A stretch of DNA of 5,728 nt from Balneolales bacterium (GTDB lineage: Bacteria > Bacteroidota > Rhodothermia > Balneolales > HLUCCA01): assembly GCA_022565415.1 (NCBI GenBank), contig JAIUMT010000223.1:1-5728 (forward strand), in the 5' to 3' direction. Shown here one piece after another: positions 1-5,728 of this stretch. The stretch's first letter is position 1, and the number at the start of each line of letters is the position of its first letter. Made by a program: the position numbers and the translations under genes. The notes under the pieces were generated by a model. The model was not told the DNA's origin and did not search any database. It worked only from the letters and a program-made list of their open reading frames with translations.

Positions 1-951
1 ACCATTTTGAATGGATTCAGCTATTCGTTTAGCAAAGGCGAGCGAATTGGGATTATTGGCAAGAACGGCGTGGGGAAAACTACGTTTTTGAATATCCTAA
101 CAGGCACCGAGCCGGTAAATTCAGGCGAAATCGAGACCGGACAAACCATCAAATTCGGACATTATCGTCAGCAGAATGAATCGTTGCCCGAAAATGTGCG
201 CGTTATCGACGTGATTAAAGAAGTGGCCGAAGTTATTGAGCTTGCCGATGGATCGCGCATCTCGGCGACCCAGTTTCTTGAACATTTCATGTTTCCGGCA
301 GTTATGCAGTATGCTCCGGTGGCTAAATTGAGTGGTGGTGAGCGGCGGAGGCTGGCGTTGATGATGGTTCTGCTTAAAAATCCGAATTTCCTCATCTTGG
401 ATGAGCCTACAAACGATCTGGATCTGGTGACCCTGAACAAACTCGAAGAGTTCTTGATGGGATTCGGAGGGTGTTTAATCTTGGTATCTCACGATAGATT
501 CTTCATGGACAAGCTGGTTCAGCATTATTTTGTATTTGAAGGCGACGGAGTTATTCGCGATTTCAACGGTCGTTACGAAGAATATCGGGCGCTTGTGCTG
601 CAGGAAGAAACCGATAAAAAGCAGGCCTCAGCCAAACAATCGACGAAATCGAGTCCGGCACAACAGGATCAAAAGGCTCAAAAGACGCAACAGTCTCAAC
701 AGCCGAAATCGCAGTCCGATGCCTCTAAAAGCGACAAAAAGCCGCTTTCATTCAAAGAGCGCAAAGAGTTTAACAAGCTGGAAGAAGAGATTGCCAAATT
801 GGAAGAAAATAAGTCCGCCATCGAGGCCCGGTTGAGCAGCGGTGAGCTTGGCGTTGACGAACTTCGCGAGGAATCGGAGCGTTACGGACTTATAAATCAG
901 GAAATCGAAGAGAAAACGATCCTTTGGATGGAACTTGCTGAGCGTGCCTAA
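1..951 (+). CDS. ABC-F family ATPase, Uup-like (C-terminal part, 5' end outside window)
   Basis: This is the second ATP-binding cassette plus C-terminal tail of a soluble two-cassette ABC-F protein; the frame is open to base 1, so the N-terminal cassette and true start lie outside. Numbering residues from the TTG at 7: Walker A GKNGVGKTT is at 19-26 (nt 61-84, preceded by G18), signature LSGGE at 108-112 (nt 328-342), Walker B FLILDEP ending in catalytic E133, D-loop NDLD at 136-139 and H-switch SHDR at 161-164. All the parts needed for ATP binding and hydrolysis are present. There are no membrane segments. Residues about 200-245 form a low-complexity K/Q/S linker, and about 250-312 a charged, probably coiled-coil domain like the C-terminal domain of Uup. 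Known ABC-F proteins act on ribosomes; Uup is also linked to branched-DNA binding and transposon precise excision. The family call is firm; the subfamily (Uup rather than another ABC-F) rests on the tail and is less sure. The stop lies two bases before the channel gene, suggesting co-transcription. Confidence 0.93.
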   Translation, partial: TILNGFSYSFSKGERIGIIGKNGVGKTTFLNILTGTEPVNSGEIETGQTIKFGHYRQQNESLPENVRVIDVIKEVAEVIELADGSRISATQFLEHFMFPAVMQYAPVAKLSGGERRRLALMMVLLKNPNFLILDEPTNDLDLVTLNKLEEFLMGFGGCLILVSHDRFFMDKLVQHYFVFEGDGVIRDFNGRYEEYRALVLQEETDKKQASAKQSTKSSPAQQDQKAQKTQQSQQPKSQSDASKSDKKPLSFKERKEFNKLEEEIAKLEENKSAIEARLSSGELGVDELREESERYGLINQEIEEKTILWMELAERA

Positions 952-953
952 GT

Positions 954-1889
954 ATGAAATTGTTCGATAGATTCACCGTTTATTGCCGGTTTTTAGTCAA
1001 GTCTAGACTGTTCAACAACTTCATCATGATGGTGATTTTGCTGGCCGGTGTCGTTGTTGGAATTCAGACGTATGGCGAGATGGTGGCCGATTGGAAGCCA
1101 CTATTGTACCTCATCGACAAGGCTATTCTAGCGATTTTTATTTTTGAGGTCTTCATTCGCATGTCTGCCGAAGGACGTAAACCGTGGATGTACTTCGGAG
1201 ATCCGTGGAATGTGTTCGATTTTGTTATCGTAACGGTTGGGATTGCGGCAATTCTGATGCCCGAGATCAACGGCGCTTTCGTGGCAGTGTTTCGATTGGC
1301 GCGCGTGATGCGGGTTTTTCGACTCGTGCGCACGATTCCGCGATTGCAGCTACTGGTAAATGTGCTGCTAAAGTCGATTCCGTCGATTGGTCATGTTGCT
1401 ATTCTGATGAGCATCATTTTCTATATCTACGCCACAATGGGGGTTTTCCTGTTTGGGGTAAACGATCCGGTTCACTTCGGTACATTACAGCTTAGTTTTC
1501 TATCGTTGTTCAGGGTGGTCACGCTCGAAGACTGGACCGACATCATGTACATCAACATGTACGGATGCGATCACGAAATTTGGGGGTACAGTGCCGCGAG
1601 CGGATGTGTGAATGCCGAGCCTTCGGGCATGGTGGCCACGATTTTCTTTGTGACGTTTGTACTGGTTGGGACGATGGTTATGCTGAACCTTTTCATCGGA
1701 GTGATTATCAACAGCATGGAAGAAGCCAAGTTGGATGTGCAGCGTGATCGGGAAATGCGGAGGTCGGCCAAGCCTGCACTTACGGCCGAAGATGAGCTGG
1801 CCCGATTAAGCATGAGGCTGGATGAAATGCAGAAAGAGCTTCAGTTTACGATGTATCGGCTGGGTAAAACGCGGAAGAAAGACGAGTAG
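954..1889 (+). CDS. Voltage-gated ion channel, prokaryotic one-domain (NaChBac/NavAb-like) type with acidic filter
   Basis: A complete 311-residue inner-membrane cation channel subunit, expected to work as a homotetramer. Helices by hydrophobicity: S1 about 20-40, S2 about 50-70 (acidic E65), S3 about 86-103 (N86, D89), S4 about 110-133, S5 about 145-168, pore helix about 178-190, S6 about 226-255. S4 is a textbook voltage sensor: arginines at 114, 117, 120, 123 and 126 in steps of three, then R130. The filter is T190-L-E-D-W-T-D196. NavAb-type sodium channels have TLESWSM; the extra acids D193 and D196 match the pattern engineered in the calcium-selective CavAb (TLDDWSD), so Ca2+ permeation is inferred. 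The loop from filter to S6 is longer than in NavAb and carries C205 and C218, a possible extracytoplasmic disulfide. Residues about 278-305 look like the C-terminal coiled coil that helps tetramer assembly in this class. The start ATG follows the ABC-F stop by two bases; no clear Shine-Dalgarno is seen. Confidence 0.92.
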   Translation: MKLFDRFTVYCRFLVKSRLFNNFIMMVILLAGVVVGIQTYGEMVADWKPLLYLIDKAILAIFIFEVFIRMSAEGRKPWMYFGDPWNVFDFVIVTVGIAAILMPEINGAFVAVFRLARVMRVFRLVRTIPRLQLLVNVLLKSIPSIGHVAILMSIIFYIYATMGVFLFGVNDPVHFGTLQLSFLSLFRVVTLEDWTDIMYINMYGCDHEIWGYSAASGCVNAEPSGMVATIFFVTFVLVGTMVMLNLFIGVIINSMEEAKLDVQRDREMRRSAKPALTAEDELARLSMRLDEMQKELQFTMYRLGKTRKKDE

Positions 1890-1896
1890 GGAAGTG

Positions 1897-1916
1897 GTAA
1901 GTTGTCGCACCAGGGT
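1897..1916 (+). repeat. 20-bp direct repeat, copy 1
   Basis: The bases are GTAAGTTGTCGCACCAGGGT. The second copy at 2007-2026 differs only by G for A at the 13th base. The copies are 110 bases apart and flank the GC-rich palindrome at 1938-1982. The first copy starts 8 bases after the channel stop codon. Origin unknown; it could be an edge of a short duplicated or inserted block. Confidence 0.75.
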
Positions 1917-1937
1917 TGCGTTGCACCAGAACAGCAT

Positions 1938-1982
1938 GGAGATACCGCATCAACGCCGCTTCGCGCCGCCGTGCGGTATGAC
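1938..1982 (-). repeat. REP-like palindrome, element 1
   Basis: Perfect 8-base inverted arms, ATACCGCA at 1942-1949 and TGCGGTAT at 1972-1979, enclose a 22-base GC-rich centre. Read on the - strand the element begins GTCA and ends TCTCC, the same end bases as the palindrome at 2088-2115, which lies in the opposite orientation. That shared design suggests one family of REP-like repeats. The hairpin is followed by no T-run, so it is not a standard intrinsic terminator, though it could stabilise or end transcripts in other ways. Confidence 0.6.
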
Positions 1983-2006
1983 AAAGTTGGAACTGCCAGT
2001 CCCGAT

Positions 2007-2026
2007 GTAAGTTGTCGCGCCAGGGT
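2007..2026 (+). repeat. 20-bp direct repeat, copy 2
   Basis: The bases are GTAAGTTGTCGCGCCAGGGT, matching 1897-1916 at 19 of 20 positions. It lies between REP-like element 1 and the GTCACCA tandem run. Confidence 0.75.
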
Positions 2027-2073
2027 CAGGATAACTTAGCCTGCTCTGAGGTTTATGAACACAAACCTACACG

Positions 2074-2094
2074 GTCACCAGTCACCAGTCACCC
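2074..2094 (+). repeat. Tandem 7-bp repeat GTCACCA, about three copies
   Basis: Units are GTCACCA at 2074-2080, GTCACCA at 2081-2087 and GTCACCC at 2088-2094. The last unit is also the left end of the REP-like palindrome at 2088-2115, so the run looks like slippage-type amplification of that element's GTCACC head. Confidence 0.75.
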
Positions 2095-2115
2095 CGGACT
2101 TGATCCGGGGTCTCC
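2088..2115 (+). repeat. REP-like palindrome, element 2
   Basis: Perfect 7-base arms CCCCGGA (2092-2098) and TCCGGGG (2104-2110) flank a CTTGA loop, with GTCA before and TCTCC after. This resembles a palindromic repeat I know as common and highly dispersed in several bacterial genomes, whose core is CCGGACTTGATCCGG. It would form a strong hairpin in RNA from either strand. No T-run follows on either strand. Confidence 0.7.
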
Positions 2116-2139
2116 ACATCATCACATAGCCCTTGTTAT
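2109..2139 (+). repeat. 31-bp perfect direct repeat, copy 1
   Basis: This block starts GGTCTCCACATC and ends CCCTTGTTAT. It is identical over all 31 bases to 2175-2205. It begins in the right arm of REP-like element 2 and extends past it, so the repeated unit is the palindrome's right end plus about 24 bases of downstream sequence. The copies start 66 bases apart. Confidence 0.85.
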
Positions 2140-2141
2140 AC

Positions 2142-2164
2142 AAAAAACTTGCGTTATTCGCGAG
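2142..2164 (-). terminator. Possible intrinsic terminator of the adaptor-pump operon
   Basis: Read on the - strand, the sequence is CTCGCG, loop AATAA, CGCAAG, then six T. The stem has five pairs and one C-A mismatch (2159-2164 with 2148-2153), and the T-run is 2147-2142. It lies about 60 bases beyond the RND pump stop codon, in the right place and orientation to end that transcript. The stem is short, so this may be weak or chance. Confidence 0.4.
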
Positions 2165-2181
2165 CCTATTACTAGGTCTCC
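2153..2181 (+). repeat. Degenerate REP-like element 3 (tentative)
   Basis: It starts GTTA, contains the small palindrome CCTA-TTAC-TAGG at 2165-2176, and ends in GGTCTCC at 2175-2181, echoing the GTCA...TCTCC ends of elements 1 and 2. The internal arms are only 4 bases and overlap the terminator candidate, so membership in the same family is a guess, helped by the identical 31 bases that follow both TCTCC ends. Confidence 0.35.
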
Positions 2182-2205
2182 ACATCATCACATAGCCCTT
2201 GTTAT
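2175..2205 (+). repeat. 31-bp perfect direct repeat, copy 2
   Basis: Identical to 2109-2139, with 35 different bases between the copies. It ends 21 bases before the last base of the pump gene's stop codon. Two copies with no mismatch point to a recent duplication or to two members of a repeat family kept alike. Confidence 0.85.
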
Positions 2206-2226
2206 GTTCCACTACCCAGCCTGATA

Positions 2227-5200
2227 CTAACTACTTCGCTTATTTTTGAACTGATAAACAATCAGGTAAAGTGCAGGCAAAATCAACAGTGTGGCGAATG
2301 GCGCTGTTATCATGCTGCCGACAACAACCTGAGCTAATGGCTGTTGCGTTTCCGAGCCAATTCCAGTTGCCACAGCTGCCGGAAGTAGCCCGATACCCGC
2401 GGCCATAGAGACCATCATAACCGCACGAAGCCTCAGTTTTGATCCTTCGAGGACGGCTTGGAACAGTGATTTACCTTCTTTTCTCAGATTATTGATGAAT
2501 CCGACAAGGACAACCCCGTTAAGCACAACCACGCCCAAGACGCAGATAAATCCGACCGTTGCCGAAATACTGAGATCAGTTCCCGTTATAAGCAGTGCTA
2601 TAATCCCGCCGACCAGCGCAAATGGCACGGAGGCCAGTACCAACAACGGATCTGTTATGTTTCGAAAATTTCCATAAAGCAGAAACAGAATGATGAATAA
2701 TGTGATTGGAACAATTATGGCTAGTCGCTGTAGGGCGGCTTGTAATTGTTCGAATTCACCGGCCCATTCGATGCGATAGCCAGAAGGAAGATCAATATTC
2801 TCCATAATTCGAGATTCTGCATCGGCGATGGTACTTTGCAGGTCACGTCCGCGCACGCTAAATGCGATTGGGATGTATCGTGCATTGGCTTCACGGTAGA
2901 TAAACGAAGCACCAGATTGAGTAGTTACATTGGCTACTTCCTTGAGCGGAATGTGTCCGCCTCCAATATTAACCGGAATATTTTTGATGGACTCTTCCGA
3001 GTTTCGATAATCAGGAAGTAAGCGGACCATCACATCGAATCGTCTGTCGCCATCGAGCAATTGAGTTGCCGATTCTCCACCAATAGCGGCGGTTACAACA
3101 TTGTTTATGTCAGCGGCAACAACTCCATAACGTGCTGCGCGTTGGCGATCGATTTGTACCAGTAGATTCGGCTGACCAAGCTTGGTATAAACTGCCAAAT
3201 CAGAAACGCCGGGTACAGGCCTCATAACGTCCTCGATTTCGAACGCAATTTTTTCGAGCGTTTCCAGGTCGTTACCAAACAGTTTAACGACATTCTCGCC
3301 CCGAACTCCGGCCATGGCTTCTTCGATATTATCCTGGATATTCTGAGAGAAACTGTAACTAATTCCAGCGATGCTGCTCAAATTGCCTTCCATTTCAGCA
3401 ATAAGAGCATCCTTATCGTATCCACTTCTCCATTCACTTTCGGGTTTCAGGTCGACGAACATATCCACATTAAACCAGCTGATGGCCTCCGTACCTTCAT
3501 CATCTTGTCCGAGCTGACTTACCACAGTGTTTACCTCGGGATGACTCAGAAGAATTGCACGCATTTCGTCGGTTAAGTCTTCGGCCTTGCTAAATGAGAT
3601 ACTGTTCGGCATGGTGCCTCGTACCCAAAGGTTGCCCTCCTCCAGATTTGGCATAAACTCGCCTCCTATAAACGGGACGGTCGAAAATGATGCTGCCAGA
3701 ATGAGTGTTCCGATAATTGCGGTTCGTTTTGGTCGGTATAAGCAGCGCTCCAGAATTGGATTGTAACTTTTGTTAAGCCATCGCACCAGCCAGGTATCGC
3801 CTTTTTTGGAAACAGATGTGAACATCCAGGCGGCAAATGCCGGAGCGTACGTGAGGGAGAGAAAAAGTGCGGCTCCGAGCGCGATGCCATACGTTAATGC
3901 GAGCGGACCAAAAATTCGGCCTTCAACGCCCTGCATGGTAAAAAGGGGCAAAAATGCCACAATGATAATCGCCATCGAGAAAAAAATAGGTCCGGCAACT
4001 TCTTTTCCTGCATTTATGATGGTTTCTTTGGTAGATTTTGCGATGTCAGCGCTTTTTTCGGAAAGTCGACGGTAGATATTCTCGATCATGATGACAGAAG
4101 CATCGACGATAATACCGAAATCGAGCGCTCCCATTGAAATAAGGTTGGCCGATTCTCCTCGCCAAACCATAATTATAAATGTGGTTAGCAGGGCAAGTGG
4201 AATGGAGAGTGTCACGATAAATGCGGCCCGAAAATTACCCAGGAACGCAATCATGATAAATCCGACTAGTACCATTCCGGCCAAAAGTACATGCTGAACC
4301 GTGCTGGTGGTAACATCAACCAAATCGGTACGATCGTAGTAGGGATCGATTCTCATGCCGTCTGGTAGGATGCCGCCGGCATTTATTTCGTCCACTTTTG
4401 CCCTGATGCGTTCGAGTGTGGGCAGGGTTTGCTCACCCCGATGCATGTTTATGATACCGGTAACGACATCAGGATCGTGGTCGCGACCAACTTTCCCAAG
4501 CGGAACTTTGCGTCCGATTTTGACCTCGCCAAGTTGATGGATGTAAACGGGAACACCATCATTTTCAGATACCATAACGTGAGCAATGTCGTCGAGATCG
4601 GTAAGTAGTCCGACGCCGCGAATATTGTAGCTCTGCTCGCCCATATCAAGATAATTTCCGCCCACGTTGGCATTGCTGTTTTCGAGAGCGTCCATCACGT
4701 CGCCAATTGTAATATTGAGGGCGATTAACCGAAATGGATCCAGGTCGACATGAAATTCCTTGGTCGGTCCTCCGAATCCGACAACGTCGATGATGCCGGG
4801 GACTTGCCTGAATTGACGGTCAAGAATCCAATCTTGGGCTTCTTTAAGCTCAATCGGCGAATATCCCTCTCCGACAAGCTGATATCGGTAAATTTCACCC
4901 AAAGCCGACCAAGGAGATATTTCGGGGTCAACTCCGTCTGGAAGATCTGCCATTTGAAGTCGGTTTATTACCTCTTGCCGGGCGTGATCATAATCGGTTC
5001 CCCATTCAAAATATACCTTAACATTTGTGAGTCCGAATAGCGAAATAGACCGGATGACATCAATGCCTGGAATTCCATTTAGTTCAGATTCGAGCGGAAC
5101 GGTAACTTGGCGCTCCATTTCTTCGGCAGAATAGCCGGGATATTGGGCAATGACCTCAACCAGTGGTGGCGATGGGTCGGGGTAAGCTTCGATGTTTAGC

Positions 5201-5304
5201 TGGAAGAAAGCATAAATACCGCCAAGAAACAGAATTCCGGATGCGGTTATAATAAAAACGCGTTCCCGAACAGAAAAATCAATTATGGTGTCGATCCAAT
5301 TCAT
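2227..5304 (-). CDS. RND efflux pump, inner-membrane subunit, CusA/CzcA (HME) family
   Basis: A complete 1025-residue pump, close to the usual length, driven by the proton gradient and working as a trimer with an adaptor and an outer-membrane channel. TM1 is about 14-34, then a large periplasmic part to about 334; TM2-TM6 lie within about 335-490; TM7 about 525-545 precedes a second periplasmic part to about 858; TM8-TM12 lie within about 860-1015. TM4 holds GALDFGIIVDASVIMIEN with D395, D401 and E408, at the same spacing as the proton-relay residues D402, D408 and E415 of CzcA, which places it in the heavy-metal efflux branch. By my eye alignment the three substrate methionines of CusA are not kept (R, Y and E stand in those places), so Cu/Ag export is unlikely; Zn/Co/Ni/Cd or a non-metal substrate is open. 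The N-terminus MNWIDTIIDFSVRER is typical and supports this ATG. The gene starts 17 bases after the adaptor stop codon; no clear Shine-Dalgarno is seen. Confidence 0.93.
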   Translation of the reverse strand: MNWIDTIIDFSVRERVFIITASGILFLGGIYAFFQLNIEAYPDPSPPLVEVIAQYPGYSAEEMERQVTVPLESELNGIPGIDVIRSISLFGLTNVKVYFEWGTDYDHARQEVINRLQMADLPDGVDPEISPWSALGEIYRYQLVGEGYSPIELKEAQDWILDRQFRQVPGIIDVVGFGGPTKEFHVDLDPFRLIALNITIGDVMDALENSNANVGGNYLDMGEQSYNIRGVGLLTDLDDIAHVMVSENDGVPVYIHQLGEVKIGRKVPLGKVGRDHDPDVVTGIINMHRGEQTLPTLERIRAKVDEINAGGILPDGMRIDPYYDRTDLVDVTTSTVQHVLLAGMVLVGFIMIAFLGNFRAAFIVTLSIPLALLTTFIIMVWRGESANLISMGALDFGIIVDASVIMIENIYRRLSEKSADIAKSTKETIINAGKEVAGPIFFSMAIIIVAFLPLFTMQGVEGRIFGPLALTYGIALGAALFLSLTYAPAFAAWMFTSVSKKGDTWLVRWLNKSYNPILERCLYRPKRTAIIGTLILAASFSTVPFIGGEFMPNLEEGNLWVRGTMPNSISFSKAEDLTDEMRAILLSHPEVNTVVSQLGQDDEGTEAISWFNVDMFVDLKPESEWRSGYDKDALIAEMEGNLSSIAGISYSFSQNIQDNIEEAMAGVRGENVVKLFGNDLETLEKIAFEIEDVMRPVPGVSDLAVYTKLGQPNLLVQIDRQRAARYGVVAADINNVVTAAIGGESATQLLDGDRRFDVMVRLLPDYRNSEESIKNIPVNIGGGHIPLKEVANVTTQSGASFIYREANARYIPIAFSVRGRDLQSTIADAESRIMENIDLPSGYRIEWAGEFEQLQAALQRLAIIVPITLFIILFLLYGNFRNITDPLLVLASVPFALVGGIIALLITGTDLSISATVGFICVLGVVVLNGVVLVGFINNLRKEGKSLFQAVLEGSKLRLRAVMMVSMAAGIGLLPAAVATGIGSETQQPLAQVVVGSMITAPFATLLILPALYLIVYQFKNKRSS

Positions 5305-5321
5305 AAAAAAAGGTGGTTAAA

Positions 5322-5728
5322 TTATCGTGTTCCGTTCAAGGTGAGCTCGTTGAAAATGAGGAGATGGTTATTCGTAGCGACTTGCTCTCCTTCGCGCACT
5401 CCCGACTCGATGAACACATTGTCACCGCTTCGGCTGCTGATGAGAACTTGTCGAACTTCCACATCGCACGGATCGCGATATACCACGACATAATGATTAT
5501 TGTTGTCGAAAATGAGTGATTGTTTGTGAATCGCGGGATTCGGGTCCTGCACTGGAACTTTTACATCAACTGTTGCGAACATGCCTGGCTTCAGTAAGTA
5601 ATCGGGGTTCGGAAGCTCGATAATAGCCTCTAATGTTCGTCTGTTTGGGTCGAGAGCGCTGGATAACCGCACAATTTCACCGGTGAAGTTGTGGTCGGGG
5701 TAGGCAACCATAGAAATGGAAACCTCAT
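5322..5728 (-). CDS. RND periplasmic adaptor / membrane fusion protein, CzcB/CusB-like (C-terminal part, 5' end outside window)
   Basis: This is the last 134 residues of a periplasmic adaptor that links the RND pump to an outer-membrane channel. The frame is open to the window edge, so the signal peptide, alpha-hairpin and lipoyl domains are not visible. The ATG at 5711-5709 is internal: in-frame codons before it give E-V-S-I-S and continue the barrel domain. Counting from that Met, residues 1-52 are the end of the beta-barrel domain with the family motifs ALDPNRRTLEA (19-29) and NPDYLLKPGMF (35-45). Residues about 55-125 form the membrane-proximal domain: a surface strand near HKQSLIF, then YVVVY, then SGVREGEQVATNN (103-115), which matches the common SGL-x-x-GE-x-VV motif. 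No metal-binding Cys/His/Met cluster is visible in this part; C82 stands alone. Same strand as the pump with a 17-base gap, so an adaptor-pump operon is well supported. The promoter is outside the window. Confidence 0.9.
   Translation of the reverse strand, partial: EVSISMVAYPDHNFTGEIVRLSSALDPNRRTLEAIIELPNPDYLLKPGMFATVDVKVPVQDPNPAIHKQSLIFDNNNHYVVVYRDPCDVEVRQVLISSRSGDNVFIESGVREGEQVATNNHLLIFNELTLNGTR

Larger units (their letters stand above)
1890..2226. other. Gene-free, repeat-rich gap between convergent genes
   Basis: This 337-base gap separates the 3' ends of the channel gene (+) and the RND pump gene (-). I see no credible gene: the two short + strand open frames here run through repeats and palindromes and resemble no protein. 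Most of its length is explained by the repeats listed separately. One more small inverted repeat, AGGTTT at 2049-2054 and AAACCT at 2063-2068, has an 8-base loop and no known meaning. A position downstream of two genes is typical for REP-like elements, which are tolerated in 3' regions. I see no T-run after a hairpin on the + strand, so no intrinsic terminator for the channel gene can be named. Confidence 0.7.

Noticed and set aside
7..9. TTG as the real start of the ABC-F gene
   Set aside because: The frame is open before it (T-I-L-N-G), and the protein would begin just ahead of the Walker A of what is clearly a second cassette; an upstream cassette outside the window is much more likely.
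1938..1982. Intrinsic terminator for the channel gene
   Set aside because: The stem is strong, but no T-run follows on the + strand; it fits a REP-like element better.
1822..2010. Short + strand open frame overlapping the channel 3' end
   Set aside because: It runs out of frame over the channel gene and then through the direct repeat and palindrome; its protein looks random.
2109..2205. Mini CRISPR array: two identical 31-base repeats with a 35-base spacer
   Set aside because: The geometry fits, but there are only two copies, the repeat starts inside a REP-like palindrome, the spacer holds a palindrome and terminator-like sequence, and there is no cas gene nearby.
2012..2224. 70-codon + strand open frame in the gap
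   Set aside because: Its translation just repeats the 31-bp duplication (SPHHHIALV twice) and has no gene-like start signal.
3770..4297. Open frames of 101 and 69 codons on the + strand inside the pump gene
   Set aside because: They are antisense to a long, well-conserved RND gene and have compositions typical of shadow frames.
5322..5711. Complete 129-residue small protein starting at the ATG at 5711
   Set aside because: The frame stays open upstream to the window edge and the sequence starts in the middle of an adaptor beta-barrel domain, so this Met is internal.

Overview
The window looks like ordinary chromosomal DNA from a Gram-negative bacterium. I would guess the Bacteroidota, Balneolota or Rhodothermota side of the tree. 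The grounds are a periplasm-spanning RND efflux system, a two-cassette ABC-F protein with a Q/K/S-rich linker, and no clear Shine-Dalgarno sequence ahead of either visible internal start. This placement is inference from protein style and gene starts, not a database result.

Layout: two genes on the + strand face two genes on the - strand, with a repeat-filled gap between them. On the left (1-951) is the C-terminal part of an ABC-F ATPase of the Uup type, cut by the window edge. Two bases after its stop comes a complete 311-residue voltage-gated ion channel of the prokaryotic NaChBac/NavAb class (954-1889). Its selectivity filter reads TLEDWTD, which looks calcium-type rather than sodium-type.

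The gap at 1890-2226 has no credible gene. It holds a dense set of small repeats: two or three REP-like palindromes sharing GTCA...TCTCC ends, a 20-bp direct repeat, a perfect 31-bp direct repeat, a GTCACCA triplication, and a likely terminator for the - strand operon.

On the right, reading leftwards on the - strand, are the C-terminal part of a periplasmic adaptor (membrane fusion protein, 5728-5322, cut by the window edge) and, 17 bases later, a complete 1025-residue CusA/CzcA-family RND pump (5304-2227). Adaptor and pump would form the periplasmic and inner-membrane parts of a tripartite efflux complex. The outer-membrane channel gene is probably upstream of the adaptor, beyond the window.

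I did not find a convincing undescribed system. The items most worth a second look are the channel's acidic filter with its cysteine-bearing pore loop, and the REP-like repeat cluster between the convergent genes.
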